Notes: generated by a model from the sequence alone, not told the origin. Positions 1 to 13,670 are shown, counted from the stretch's first letter. The stretch is DNA of 64,000 bases from Ceratopteris richardii (GCA_020310875.1 CM035433.1:108367758-108431757); one strand, 5' to 3'. Numbers and translations are program-made.

Positions 1-15
1 AACCATTGTTGTGTT

Positions 16-246
16 TGTTGGAGATAGATGTCTGCGGTAGCACGCGAACAGCACAAGGAAGAAGAAGAAGCTTGGAGCACAAACACACAATACTGAATGT
101 ATTACTAGAGAATGTACAAAGATAAGTAGCCCATTAGGGCAATAGGCGTATATACAAGCCGGGGGAAAAAAACCTCCTAAAGAGGGAAAAAAGTGCCCCG
201 GCGGTCCTAGTGTGTTCACACACATCACTACCTAAATATATCAACA
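16..246 (-). repeat. 3' LTR of copia copy 1
   Basis: 231 bp, TGTTG...CAACA on either strand. On the element strand a TATA-like TATATAC lies near 150-156. The adjoining G-rich run on the minus strand at 247-262 is the polypurine tract, which fixes this copy as the 3' LTR. Confidence 0.95.
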
Positions 247-319
247 AATCCCCCCTGGGAGTGATGCGGTGAACAAGGAGCTGGCACTCATGTATAAGGA
301 AGTGCCAAGCTATGTGGAA

Positions 320-2080
320 ATCACTCCACAAAAGGAAGTAAGCCCAAAGCTTTGCGGAAAGCTTCAAACTTCTCCCTAGGTAGAGCCTTCGTGAAAAGGT
401 CTGCAATGTTCTCCTGTGTGGGCACATATGCCAAGCTGATCTCTCCAGCAGAGAACCTCTCCCTGACATAGTGATAATGCACCTCAATGTGCTTAGTGCG
501 AGCATGGAACACAGGGTTCCTCGCAACTGCCAATGCGCTCTGAGTGTCAGTGAAGATGGTGGTGGCAGAAGACTGGCCAACACCCAAATCAGCCATAAGG
601 CGTCTGAGCCACACACACTCAACAGTCGCTGTGAAGGCTGCCCTATACTCAGCCTCACAACTGGAAGTGCCACAGTAGGCTATTTCTTGCTCAACCAAGA
701 TATACATGAGCTACCAAGCATGAAGCAAAAACCACTCGTGGACACACGAGTGTCATAGCAACCAGCCCAATCTGAGTCAGAAAAAGCATGCAAATCTAGC
801 GGTAGTGATCCCCCCTTGGGATAAAACAACCCAAGTAGCCGAGTACCACTCAAGTAGCGAAAGATGCGCTTAACCGCCTTCCAATGCGTGACTCCTGGGC
901 AATGCATAAACTTGCTCATCTGTGAGACAGCAAACTGAATATCTGGTCGAGTAATGCATAAGTAAATTAAGCATCCAACAGCCTGCTGATAGAGAAAAGC
1001 ATCAAATGCATCTCCAACATCATGAAGACTCAATCGTAAACCTGTCTCCATAGGAGTGGCAATAAGCTTACATTCTTCAAGGCCAAAACGTTGCAATAAT
1101 GTGTCAATATATTTCGTTTGACACAAAGCCATTCCACCATCAACTTGCATAAACTGAATGCCCAAATAGTGATGCAAATATTCCAAATCAGACATCTCAA
1201 ATGAGGCATGCAAATCAGCCTTGAAATCAGCAATATGCTTCTCAATAGGACGAGTGAGTAGCATGTCGTCAACATAGACAACAATGATCAGAAGCACATC
1301 ATTAGCACGCTTAACATATAAGGTGCTTTCAGTTGGACTGTTCTCAAAACCATGTGCAACCAGATAGGCATGTATCTTCTCATACCAAGCACGTGGTGCT
1401 TGCTTTAAACCATATAATGCCTTCTTTAACCTGCACACCTGGTTTTCATGCCCTTTGTGCACAAAGCAACGGGGCTGAAAAACATACACTTCTTCATGCA
1501 AGTCACCGTTCAGAAATGATGTTTTAATGTCCAACTGATGTACATTCCTACCATGATGGGCTGCAAGTGCACAAATGCTCCGAACAGTAGTCATACGGCA
1601 TGTGGGTGCAAAGGTCTCATCAAAATCAATGTCTCTTTCCTACGCATAACCCTTTGCAACAAGCCTAGCCTTATAACTGTCAACTGTACCATCAGGTTTA
1701 GGCTTCAGCTTGTATACCCACTTAGTGCCAATGGCCTTCTTGCCAGGAGGCAAGTCACATAAAGACCATGTACCATTCTTCATTATAGCATCATATTTAG
1801 ATTTCATAGCAGCCATCCAATTTTCTGAATTTTGTGCAAAAGAAACAGGCTCATTCTCATCACAGAGACTAGACGCAGCCATAGCATAGCAATCTGATGC
1901 AAAGGAGGCACTATGAGAGCCTGAACGAGTACGATATGACAAAGGTGCATCTAATTTCCTGTCACACAAAGTCTGCACCAGCCATTTTGGCATAGTTTTT
2001 GCCTCCTCAATATCAGCTCTCTCATCAACAAGTGCATCATGTAAATCTGCATCAGAAACGGGATGATCTGCATCATCACA
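320..2080 (-). pseudogene. copia copy 1: RT and RNase H region
   Basis: The translated minus strand shows plant copia reverse transcriptase: HQLDIKTSFLNGDL near 1540-1490, the catalytic YVDDML near 1280-1260, and a tether and RNase H domain ending in the family signature ADLFTKALPREKF near 420-350. The WKAAMKSKYDAI-type start of the RT domain lies near 1800. Fossil coding region; the domains are recognisable throughout. Confidence 0.9.
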
Positions 2081-2089
2081 TGAAACCTA

Positions 2090-4860
2090 CACAGGGTAAG
2101 AAGTTGCCTCATTAGGACCAGCAATAGACTGTCCACCTGTAAAAAGAGGCATCAAAGTATCATACATGTCTTTGGAGCTAACAGATGTCTCCTTAGTACA
2201 TGAGAGCAATGGCTGAATAGCATCTTCCACAAAAACAACATCACGGCTAACCAGAATGTGTTTAGTCTGTGGATGATACAGACGATAGCATTTACTTTCA
2301 GAACTGTACCCAATAAAAATACATTTTACTGCCTTATCATCCAATTTTCTGTGATGTTGTTCAGGCACTAGTGCATATGCCAAACAACCAAAAACGCGCA
2401 GATGAGCAACAAATGGCTTGCAATCATGCCAAGCCTCATATGGAGTGATAGACTGTAGTGCTTTAGTGGGACACCTGTTAAGTACATATGTTGCACACAT
2501 GACAGCCTCAAGCCAGAAACTATGTGGTAAAGTCTGACTCTTGACCATACACCTCACCATCTCCATGAGTGACCTGTTCTTCCGTTCAGCAACTCCCTTC
2601 TGTTGAGGTGTATATGGCAATGTACACTGGTGTTTTATCCCATGTTTAGCCAGAAATGCATTAAAATCAGAAGACATATATTCCCCCCCTCGATCAGAAT
2701 GGAGGGTGCCCATTTTACATGCTGACAGATTTTCAGCCAAAACCAAAAACTGTTTGAAGCACAAAAACACTTTGGAATTTGCCTTCAATGGATATACCCA
2801 TGCATGCCTGGAAAAATCATCAATGAAAGTCACGAAGTAAAGATAGTTTCCAAAAGAAGGTGTCTGCATAGGACCATAGACATCACTATGTACAAGCTGC
2901 AATTTCTGCGTAGCCCGAACTGAACCATCTTTTGGAAAGGAGGAACGCTGCATTTTGCCCAAAATACAGCCTTCACATACATGTTTTCCAGGTGCTTCAA
3001 GCTTGGGCAAAGAAGCCACCATATCAGATTTCTGCAAGCGTAGCAAACTAGCAAAATTCAGATGACCAAAGTGTGCATGCCAAAGCTTTGCATCGGAGAT
3101 AGCCTGAGAATCATGAACTGCACATGCCGAATCATTCACAGATCTTTTATAGTCTATGAGCTTATATAGCCCACGACATAAAATGCCAGAAGAAATAATA
3201 ACATCGCCATTTGACAGATCATGAACTGTACATTTGTCATCAACAAATTTCACAACCACGCCAATCTTGGCTAATGCAGAAACTGATAACAGATTCTTCT
3301 TGATCCCTGGCACAAATAAAGCATCTGACAAGGTGAAAGAACTACCATCAGCAGTAGTCAGAACGATCTTACCAACTCCCATAACAGGATAAGAGGAGTT
3401 GTTGACACATGTGACAGTATTCCCTGTAGGGGCAGGATCAAGTGAAAAGAAGAAACTGCGCTGCGAGGTAATATGTTTGGTCGCCACACTGTCAAAGTAC
3501 CAAACATCTGAGTCCACTACAGACATGCACTGCTCATGAGAAGATGGGTCAAAACTGCAAACAGTAGTAAACACCCATTCTTCTTCCTGCACAAGATTAG
3601 CAGACTCTCTTTTTGGTGTAGAGGCTTCTGCAACAACCATTCCAGCCTCCTTTTTCTTTGCCTCTTTTGCAGCCAGTTTTGGACAGTTCTTTATGAAATG
3701 ATCATTCCCTTTACAGTACTTGCAAAACAATTTCTGCTTTTCTGATTTCTTCTCATCTTTATCCTGGTTCTTCGAATGTGAAGCATTTGCACATTTCTGC
3801 TTACTAATAGAAGAGCTCCATTTTCCTTTGCCCTTCTGACTAGCCAAGAAAGCTTGATCTGCAACACGCATAATGGACCTGTTCTGCCTGGACTGATCTT
3901 CCTGCAACAGAACAGAGACTAACTCCTCAAATGATAAGGCATTTGGATTGCCTTTCATCATCAACCGAAGAGTAGAAGCAAAACTCTGATATGAATCAGG
4001 AAGACCATTCAGAATGGTCTGCACAAGTGAGCTATCTGGTATAACCTCATCAGCAGAAATCAAATGTTCCTTCAAGTCTTTGATCTTTGTTAGGAAACTG
4101 TCCATAGAATCACCTTCATTCATGTGCTCACTCTCCAACTGTTTTTGGAGGTAAGCAACACGAGCCTCATTCCTAGCTTGGTACAATGTGGTAAGTGTAT
4201 CCCAAGCATCCTTAGCTGTTCTACAAGAGCGAATATGAGGAATAATGGCACGTTTGACAAATAAAGCTATCAATGCATGTGCCTGGGCATCTCTGCCATC
4301 CCAACGAATCTACTCTGTAGTAGGTGCAGTAGAAACAGCAGCACGAACATGAATCTGCACAATATCATCTTCGACACCATCTTCATCAGCTCCAGCACCT
4401 ATATTTGCAGTACCTGTTGTTACAGGTATAACAGGATGTCTTTCAACACCCTGCACAATGTTCCACAATCCTTTTGAAACCAATACATGTCGCATCATAT
4501 AAGCCCATAATGGCTAGTTGGTACCATCCAACTTATCCTCAATAGCCAACATACAGAATACATCACTGCTTTCATCCATGACCGGTGAATAAAATACCTT
4601 GATGCAAAAAATTGATTGTATCTCAAAAAGTTGAACGGAACTGCCCAGACGAGTTCTTCTAAACCTGTAGCAGACTTCAAGACGCTTATACTGGCAAACA
4701 GAAACAGGTATATACCTTTGGTACAAAAAGACGAAATAGCCTGCACAAGCATTGCGATATTGTGCTCGAAAACACCCTGAGTATGCTCACCAAAATTCGT
4801 ATGATTCTGAGACTACAAACGGAGGAGTATCGATGGCACCCTAGATGAAGCAACGACCTG
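2090..4860 (-). pseudogene. copia copy 1: gag, protease and integrase region
   Basis: From the 5' end on the minus strand: a UBN2-type gag domain (about 4500-3850), a CCHC zinc knuckle CKYCKGNDHFIKNC near 3730-3690, the retropepsin region with WYFDS...TKHIT near 3500-3460, a GAG-pre-integrase motif (LWHAHFGHLN) near 3085-3055, and the integrase core with HSDVYGPM near 2890 and HSDRGGEYMS near 2690. The order PR-IN-RT is diagnostic of copia. Fossil. Confidence 0.92.
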
Positions 4861-4873
4861 CTCTGATATCAAT

Positions 4874-5104
4874 TGTTGGAGATAGATGTCTGCGGTAGCA
4901 CGTGAACAGTACAAGGAAGAAGAAAAAGCTTGGAGCACAAACACACAATATTGAATGTATTACTAGAGAATGTACAAAGATAAGTAGCCCATTAAGGCAA
5001 TAGGCGTATATACAAGCCGGGGGAAAAAAACCTCCTAAAGAAGGAAAAAAGTGCCATGGCGGTCCTAGTGTGTTCACACACATCACTACCTAAATATATC
5101 AACA
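4874..5104 (-). repeat. 5' LTR of copia copy 1
   Basis: Second 231-bp LTR, about 96.5% identical to that at 16-246. Most differences are transitions, as expected of cytosine-methylation decay. The initiator-Met primer site directly abuts it on the element strand. Confidence 0.95.
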
Positions 5105-5190
5105 GTGTTGCCACCGTTCAACGATGGGATTCGAACCCTGGTGGCTGTCACGAGATGCATTTCGCTTATCCATTCTGCTGTGTTGTACTT
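5105..5190 (-). repeat. tRNA-like (SINE head) repeat split by the copia element
   Basis: Read on the minus strand, this stretch has a D-arm/A-box-like segment (GCAGAATGGATAAGCG) followed about 35 bases later by a T-arm/B-box-like segment (AGGGTTCGAATCCC), the layout of a tRNA-derived SINE head. It would continue into positions 1-15, on the other side of the copia element that lands in it; the GTGTT duplication at 11-15 and 5105-5109 marks the junction. The 3' body lies outside the window, so the family is unknown. Confidence 0.5.
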
Positions 5191-5459
5191 GTGGAGGGTT
5201 GTATAAAGAACATATTTTATATCTATTGTACTAGACTTTGGGACATTGTTTCCAAAAATCTCCCCTTCAATGTCACAATGATACAAAGTTTAATAACCTG
5301 CAAAACTTTTGATGTTTGAAAAACTTCAAATATCTAAAAGTATATCTTTTAACTAGTTTCCACTGAATCTTGAGCTGACCGTGTATGAACTTGGATACTT
5401 GAGAAACTATAAATTAAATGTCCAAACGTGTATTACATAGATATATCACACAACCAACT
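5191..5459. other. No recognisable feature
   Basis: AT-rich sequence between the tRNA-like repeat and the next copia fragment. I see no coding or repeat signature. Confidence 0.4.
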
Positions 5460-5945
5460 ACTTGACTATATAATGTAGCATCTAATGGTCTTGAATCTGC
5501 TTGCTACTCTAATGACACATTGACATCCATTGGCATCTACATAGGCTTAGAATCTATCATCTCAAGCCTTTCCAATAATTTCTTAGTGTAATTGTGTCAT
5601 GTAGATACACTCATCTCTCTATATGAATTCAATCCCAAGATAATAATACAAAATGCCTTTAATATTCACATGAAATGTATGCTAAAGGTGCACTTTAAAA
5701 TATTGAAGGGCTGAATCCTTCGGACCTGTCATGATCATATCATCAACATATATGATAATAATAATCAAAACATCTTTCTCAGCTTTAACATAAAGAGTGG
5801 GAGTTGCATCTGAGTTCTCAAAACCTTTTGGTAACTCACAAAGCTTCCATGTTTGGTTCTTATGAATAGAATCACTCTCTTCTTGCATAGCTTTCTTCCA
5901 TACAGGACTATTTAGTGCATCTTGAACACTGGCTAGTCCATTCAC
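5460..5945 (-). mobile_element. Ty1/copia RT fragment, different family
   Basis: Minus-strand translation gives copia RT pieces: PVWKKAMQEESDSIHKNQTW, then TLYVKAEKDVLIIIIIYVDD (catalytic YVDD near 5750), then YYLGIEF- and KKLLERLEM-like segments down to about 5500. Sequence and spacing differ from copia copy 1, so this is a separate and older lineage. No LTR is visible beside it. A fossil fragment with several breaks. Confidence 0.8.
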
Positions 5946-6536
5946 TCATTAGGAAAAAAGGTGAACCCTGCATGGGCCTTGTAAGGATCCCTAATTTTTA
6001 GGGATTAAGCCTAATTTTGTTGTTGTCTAAGGGGACAAAGTGCATTTAATAGGGCACTTTTTAGTAGGCTGGAGTAGGCTTTTTTTAAGGCTTACTAGGC
6101 TCCTCTCTCTCTTCTATTAGAGAGAGAGAGAGAGAAAGGGAATCTACTTTCCACATCATCAAACTCGAGCATGTATGGGAATAAAAAAATTATTTTTTTT
6201 TTCAAAGTCTCAATTTCAGTGTTTATTTACTTGAAAGGGATCATTTTTTAATATATATGTCAGAAGTGACTTTTTTTTAGTTCAGTTTTAATTTTCCTTT
6301 TGGAAAAGTAATATTTTTAAAATCCCTCCAAAAGTAGAGTGCCACATCATCAAATCCGTAACTACTCTTCACCCAAAAAATGACTTTTTCAAAATTTCAT
6401 CATTTTTGGCTATTCTCAGTGGAAAAACACACTGTGACCCATCCACATCCAAGAAAACAAAATTTTCTTGAGAAAATCATGCTCTAGCATCTCTTCCAAA
6501 CAAATTTCTGGTCTCTTTCTCAGTATTGTTTAATTA
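5946..6536. other. AT-rich flank of the unknown gene, with short simple repeats
   Basis: Contains a CT/GA simple run near 6098-6136 and long A and T runs. It lies directly upstream of the unrecognised gene at 6537 and could hold its promoter and leader, but I see no decisive core-promoter motif. Confidence 0.3.
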
Positions 6537-7657
<1,121 letters not shown>

Positions 7658-8972
7658 GGGCTACTTATCTTTGTACATTCTCTAGTAATACATGCAGTAT
7701 TATGTGTTGTGCTCCAAGCTTCTTCTTCTTCCTTGTACTGTTCGCGTGCTTCCGTAGACATCTAACTCCAACAATCATGGTTGGAATGTACATCAATTGG
7801 ACATTAAGACTTTATTTCTAAATGATGAATCGCATGAAGAAGTGTATGTTTTTTAGCCCCTTGGCTTTGTGTAGAAAGGGCATGAAAACCAAGTGTGTAG
7901 ATTTAAAAAGGTAGTATATGGTTTGAAGCAAGCACCATGTGGTTGGTATGAAAAGATACATGCCTATCTAATTGCACATGGTTTTGAGAATAGTCTAATT
8001 GAGAGCACCTTATATGTCAAGCATGCTGATCATGTGCTTCTAATCATTGTTGTGTATGTTGATGACATGTTGCTCACTAATCATTTGGGTTATTTGGAGC
8101 ATTATTTGGGCATTCAGTTTATGCAAGTTGATGGCGGAATAGCTTTGTGTCAAACGAAATATATTCACACATTATTGTAGCATTTTGGCCTTGAAGACTG
8201 TAAACCTATTGCCACTCCTTTGGAGACATGTTTACAATTGGGTCTTCATGTGTTGGAGATGCATTTGACATTGTTGTCTATCAATAGGCTATTGGATGAT
8301 TGATTTACTTATGCATTACTCGACAAGATATTCAATTTGTTGTCTCACAGATGAGCAGATTTATGCATTGCCCAAGTGTCAAGCATTGATAGGCGGTTAA
8401 GTGCATCTTTCGCTACTTGAGTGGTACATGGCTACTTGGATTGTTTTATCCCAAGGGGGGATCACTACCTCCAGATTTACATGCTTTTTTTATTGTGACT
8501 GGGGTGGTTGTTATGACACTTGTGTGTCCACGGGTGGCTTTTTCTTCATGCTTGGTAGCTCATGTATATCTTGGTTGAGCAAGAAGCATCCTATTGTGGC
8601 CACTTCCAGCTTTGAGGTTGAGTATAGGGCAGCTTTCACAACGACTATTGAGTGTGTGTGGCTCAGACACCTCATGGCTGATTTGGGTGTTGGTCAATCT
8701 TTTGCCACCACCATCTTCACTGACAGCCAGACCACATTGGCAGTTGTGAGGAACCTGTGTTCCATGCTCGCACTAAGCACATTGAGGTGCATTATCATTA
8801 TATCAGGGAAAGGTTCTCTGCTAGAGAGATCAGCTTGGCATATGTGCCCATGCAAGAGAACATTGCCGATCTTTTCATGAAGGCTCTGCCTAGGGAGAAG
8901 TTTGAAGTTGTTCACAAAGCTTTGGGCTTACTTCCTTTTGTGGATTGATTCCACATAGCTTGGCACTTCCTT
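7658..8972 (+). mobile_element. Copia copy 2, plus strand, rearranged fragment
   Basis: Positions 7658-7773 match the 3' half of the copia copy 1 LTR in reverse orientation (ending ...CTCCAACA). The sequence then passes directly into the middle of RT (near 7780), so the gag-to-early-RT part is missing. RT (YVDDML near 8055) and RNase H (ADLFMKALPREKFE near 8860-8910) follow, ending where copy 1 has the region before its 3' LTR. A fossil with many breaks. Confidence 0.85.
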
Positions 8973-8983
8973 AACCCATTATC

Positions 8984-9352
8984 AAAGTTCCAAACATCTG
9001 AGTCTACTGCAGACATATACTATTCATGAGAAGATGGGTCGTAAGTGCAAACAGTAGTAAATACCCATTCTTCATTCTACACAAGATTAGCAGACTATGT
9101 TTTGGGTGTAGAGACATCTACAACAACCATTCCAACCTCTTTCTTATTTGCCTCTTTTGTAGCCAATTTTGGAAAACTCTTTATGACATGATCATTTCCT
9201 TTACAATATTTGCAAAACAATTTCTACTTTTTTATTTTCTTCTCATCTCTGTTATCCTTCTTTGATTGTGTAAAATTACCAGTTTTTTGCCTACGAGTAG
9301 ATGAGCTCAGTTTACCTTTGCCCTTTTGACTAGCCAGGAAAGCTTGATCTGC
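8984..9352 (-). mobile_element. Copia gag/protease fragment, minus strand
   Basis: Matches copia copy 1 positions about 3495-3860 (knuckle and protease junction) on the opposite strand to the neighbouring copy 2, so it is a separate or inverted piece joined at about 8975-8984. Fossil. Confidence 0.8.
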
Positions 9353-9756
9353 AATGGCCATTAACTTCCCCACTCATGACAACCAACTCAATGTCCGAAA
9401 ATTGATACCCTTTCTGAGCAACTGGGGATAGCACCACATTTGGAACATTCTTCACCTTCTTAGTGACTGTTATATTTAAGATGGGTTGTTTATTTTTAGA
9501 TGGAGGATCCATCTCAGTGTCTGTAGCTAGACGATCAAAATCTAAAGGAGATGATGGAGTGGATAGTGAGGATTGCTGCCTCTCCACCACCATCGTTGCA
9601 GATATCTTCTTCCTCTTACACATCCTATAAGCATGCCGACCTAGGCATTCATAACAGAGGCCCTCACATCAAGCCTTTTCTTTCTATTGTTGTGTCAGAG
9701 TGGATCGCTGAAAAACTCTATCTGCCATGGATGCACTTACTTTTCTCTTCCCATGT
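9353..9756 (-). other. Unassigned segment with a possible CCHC-knuckle remnant
   Basis: Minus-strand translation of about 9665-9607 reads GLCYECLGRHAYRMCKRKK, a zinc-knuckle-like CX2CX3HX4C pattern. It continues in the same frame for about 80 residues (SSPLDFDRLATDTEMDPP and on) until copia sequence begins. It could be a retroelement gag or LINE ORF1 remnant. No family is recognised and the evidence is thin. Confidence 0.25.
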
Positions 9757-9775
9757 CTTAAGTTTCATGTCAGTT

Positions 9776-9852
<77 letters not shown>

Positions 9853-10187
9853 GAAAAAACATGATTTACTTTTCCAAAAGCATAAGGTACTAACTTTTCG
9901 TGCAAAAGCTAGCAAGTAGACAAGGAACACACAACATGTGCGAGATTACTCTGTAGAGATCGAACTATGAGCCCATCGCTTTTGTGCTAAAGAGGTATGT
10001 TTTATCATTTTGAGGGTGGTAAAGAGAAATAGTATGATGTACACAATATGCAGAGATCGAAATATGATCCCATCGCTTTTGTGCTAAAGAGGTATGTTTT
10101 ATCATTTTGAGGGTGGTAAAGAGAAATAGTATGATGTACACAATATGGTGAGGTGTTTCACACGTAAAACAAGCTTTACCGTGCGCC
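9757..10187. repeat. Unnamed dispersed repeat, copy A
   Basis: Shares its whole plan with 13671-13956: a CTTAAGTTTCATGTCAGTT head, a (TA)n core (9782-9849 here), a body that includes TTACTTTTC and GTGCAAAAGC, then CCATCGCTTTTGTGCTAAAG and ending AGCTTTACCGTGCGCC. Copy A also carries a 97-bp tandem duplication (9954-10050 and 10051-10147). No ORF, terminal repeat or tRNA-like box is visible, so the class is unknown. Confidence 0.8.
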
Positions 10188-10188
10188 A

Positions 10189-12039
10189 AATACATATGTC
10201 AAATAACCAAAAACATGTAGATGAGCAATGGATATAACCAAAAATATGTAGATGAGCAATGGATAGGTAGAAAATATGAGGAAATGCCTTAGTTTATACC
10301 ATATAACTTGTCATATTTTTTCCTCTCAACAATGCCATTTTGATCATGAACTATACAAATTTCATAACCAAGCCAATCTTGGCTAATGCAAAAACTGATA
10401 ATAGATTTTTCTTGATCCCTGGCATAAATAAAGCATTTGACAAGGTGAAAGAACTACCATTAGCAATAGTCAGAATGATCTTACCAACTCCAATAATAGG
10501 ATAAGAGGAGTTGTTGGCACATGTAACAGTATTCCCTATAGGGGCAAGCTCGAGTGAAGAGAAGAAACTGCATTGCGAGGTTATATGTTTGGTTACCCCA
10601 CTATCAAAGTACCAAACATCTGAGTCTACTGCAGACATGCACTGCTCATGAGAAGATGGGTCAAAACTGCAAACAATAGTAAACGCCCATTCTTCATCCT
10701 ACAGAAGATTAGCAGACTCTGTTTTTGGAGTAGAGGCCTCTCCAACAACCATTCCAGCCTTTTTTTTTCTTTGCCTCTTTTGTAGCCAGTTTAGGATAGT
10801 TCTTTATGATATGATCATTTCCTTTACAGTACTTGCAAAAAAAAAAATTCTTTTTCTGATTTCTTCTCATCTTTGTTTTCCTTCTTTGAATGTGCAGCAT
10901 TTGCAGATTTCTCCTTGCTAGTAGATGAGCTCCATTTACCTTTGCTCTTCTGACTACCCAAGAAAGCTTGATCTGCAACATGCATGATGGACCTGTGCTT
11001 TCTAGTCTAATCTTCCTACAATAGAAAAGAGACTAACTCCTCAAATGACAAGGCATTTGGATTGCTAGAGTAGAGGCAAAACTTTGATCCGGAAGACCAT
11101 TCAGAACGGTCTACACAAATGGCACGTTTGACAAACAAAGCTATCAGTGCATGTGCCTAAGCATCTCTGCTATCCCAACGAATTTGCTTTACTATAGGTG
11201 TAGCAAAAACCACAACACGAATAGGAATTTGCAGAATATCGCCATTTTCAACACCATCTCCATCAGCTCCAGTACCTGTATTTGCACTCCTTGTATTCGA
11301 AGGTGTAAGAAGACGTCTTTACACACCCTGCACAATGTTCCACAGTCCTTTTGCAACCAATACATGTCACATTATATAAGCCCATAATGGATAGTTGGTA
11401 CCATCCAACTTATCCTCAACAGCCAACATACGAAATACATCACTCCTTTTAGCCATGGCCTGTGACTAAAATACCTTGATGCAAAAAATTGGTTGTATCT
11501 CAAAAAGTTGAACAGAACTATCCAAACAAATTCTGCTAAACTTGTAGTAGACTTTGAGACGCCTATACTGGCGAACCAAAATTAGTATACATTTGGCTCA
11601 AAAAGACGAAAGAGCCTGCATAAGCACTGCAATAGTGCGTTCGAAGGCCGAAACTAGCTCGTATCACAATTTCAACACCATAGAGTGAAGCCATTTTGAT
11701 CTCTGAAACACCGTGAGTATGCTCACCAAAATTCGTGCGAATCTGAGACTGCAATCGGAGAGGTGATGACGACACCCTAGATGAAGCAGTGATCTGCTCT
11801 GATACCAATTGTTGGAGTTAGACATCTATGGAAGCACACGAACAGCACAAGGAAGAAGAAGAAGCTTGGAGCACAACACACACGACTAAATGTATTACCA
11901 CTGGAATGTACAAAGATAAGTATCCTGTTAAGCAATAGGTGTATATACAAGCCGGGGGGAAAAAACCTCCTAAAGAGGGAAAAAAGTGCCCCGACGATCC
12001 TAGTGTGTTCATACACACCATTACCTAAATATATCAACA
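10189..12039 (-). mobile_element. Copia copy 3: partial element with 5' LTR
   Basis: Minus-strand copia of the same family as copy 1: a short integrase piece near 10189-10265, protease/gag from about 10340 to 11000 (knuckle CKYCKGNDHIIKN near 10830), gag N-terminal sequence to about 11800, an initiator-Met primer site exactly matching TGGTATCAGAGC (11796-11807), and a 230-bp LTR (11810-12039). RT, RNase H and the 3' LTR are missing. A fossil with many breaks, older than copy 1. Confidence 0.88.
11810..12039 (-). repeat. 5' LTR of copia copy 3
   Basis: 230 bp, TGTTG...CAACA, clearly homologous to the copy 1 LTRs but visibly more diverged than those are from each other. The adjoining primer site gives the orientation. 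Confidence 0.9.
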
Positions 12040-12943
12040 AGAAGCGCGACCTTTACCCTTGCTCTTTTGACTACCAAAAAAAGTTTGATCCACAACATGC
12101 ATAATGGACTTTTTTTTATTAAATTGATTTTCTTATAGTAAAACAAAAACTAAATCTCTAAATTTTAATCCATTTGGATTTTCTTTCATCATCAATCAAA
12201 GAGTAAAAAAGCAAAACTTTAATAAGAGTAAAAAAGCAAAACTTTAATAAGAGTAAAGAAGATCTTTGAGAACATTTGCAAAATCGAACTATCTTGCAAA
12301 ATTTCATCGAGAGCAAGCAATCCCTCCTTAAAATATTTGGACTTTGTAAAAAAAGTTGTTCATAGAATCACCGTCACACATGCTCAGTCCCAACTATTTT
12401 AAAAGGTAAGTAATACAAGCCTCATTGCTTGCCTAATATAATGTGGAAAGAGTATCCCACGCACACATAGTTGTTATGCATGAGAAAATATGACATATAA
12501 TGGCACACTTGATAGAAACATCAATGAAAGCATGTGTCTATGCATCTCTTCCGTTCCATCAAAGTTATCGTTGTGGTTGGATATAGCCAAAAAGAGAGTT
12601 GCAAGAGGAAAAGAAATAGAAATTGCAACAGAAGTAGACGTACTTAAACACTTGACACAATATTCCATAATCCCTTTATAGCCAATACATAGTGCATCAC
12701 CTATCCCAACAATGGGTAGTCGGAACCATCAACTTATCCTCAAGTGCTAAGATGCGAAATACATCATTGTTCTTAATCATGGCCGATGTATGTACCACTT
12801 CTTTGAATTTGAAGAGCAATTAGAATGCACAAAAAAAAATGCAAGGATGGAATTAAAGCTATCAAAACTTGAAAACACAAGTCACAATGTATCCTTAAAT
12901 GTGGAATATACAAAGATAAGTAGTTCATTAAGTATATTCTAAC
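12040..12943 (-). mobile_element. Copia copy 4: strongly decayed gag and LTR remnant
   Basis: Nucleotide similarity to copia copy 1 gag resumes directly after the copy 3 LTR (12052-12450 against about 3820-4200; 12680-12790 against about 4470-4570). A short LTR-like piece (ACAAAGATAAGTAG...) follows near 12885-12943. Much more decayed than the other copies, so the oldest copia layer here. Confidence 0.65.
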
Positions 12944-13670
12944 TGTTCATAAGAATTTTCAGAAACCTGTATCAAAAGATGTTCTTCTCGACAAAGTAGA
13001 GAAAAGATTATGAAATACTACTGTTGTATTTTGTATAATAATATATAATTAATTAATTAATTAATTAATTAATTAATTAATTAAATATCTACAAGCATGG
13101 ATATTAATTTTTTAATGCAATCGAATCCCATGTTTCATCATTCATTTGGAAATTCATTGACAATGAACTTTTAAATAACAAAGAGATTTATGTCGTTAAA
13201 TGAAGTGAGTGCAAATTCGACAAACACGACAAAAAAGGCTTTCTTTTGAGAAACATAATTAACTCTGCTATGAAGAAATGCTCAAGATGGGTTCAAATGA
13301 ATGTCAAAAATTTCCTGATTTCATTGGTTATCGTAATAAGCAAAAAGCTTTAGCGGAATGAATGTCTTCCCACCCAATACTTAAAAAAAAAAAATCAAAG
13401 AGAATATAACCTAGACAAATAATACAAGCTCTTCGGCATTGACTTAATGGGACATGAAATTGCAGCTCCACAACTAAAGTGAAACAGCTATAGTTTCACT
13501 TTAAGGGATTATAAATCTTCCAAGAAAATCACCTTCATGTATTGTGTTTTTGCTAAGATTATCATGAGATGAGGTGACCTCCTATGGGTTGTGCTTCTGA
13601 TTTCAGAGCATGTGTCTCAATATGAATATACAAACAACTCTGAAAGTACTAATAGATTTGTTTGAATTGC
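12944..13670. other. AT-rich intergenic DNA with an (AATT)n microsatellite
   Basis: The tetranucleotide run AATT occupies about 13046-13084. The remainder shows no ORF, tRNA or recognisable repeat. Confidence 0.5.

Larger units (their letters stand above)
16..5104 (-). mobile_element. Complete Ty1/copia LTR retrotransposon (copia copy 1)
   Basis: Two 231-bp LTRs, each starting TGTTG and ending CAACA, flank an internal region with plant copia domains in the order gag, protease, integrase, RT, RNase H on the minus strand. A perfect 5-bp target duplication, GTGTT, lies at 11-15 and 5105-5109. Beside the 5' LTR (about 4859-4872) is a primer site close to the 3' end of initiator-Met tRNA (TGATATCAGAGC on the minus strand). 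Beside the 3' LTR (247-262) is a polypurine tract. The LTRs differ at about 8 of 231 positions by hand count (about 3.5%), so the insertion is moderately young, about 1-3 million years at usual plant rates. Its ends look whole; the coding part carries a handful of breaks and is a fossil. Confidence 0.95.

Noticed and set aside
8401-8948. Separate small genes in overlapping frames
   Set aside because: They are the RNase H region of copia copy 2.
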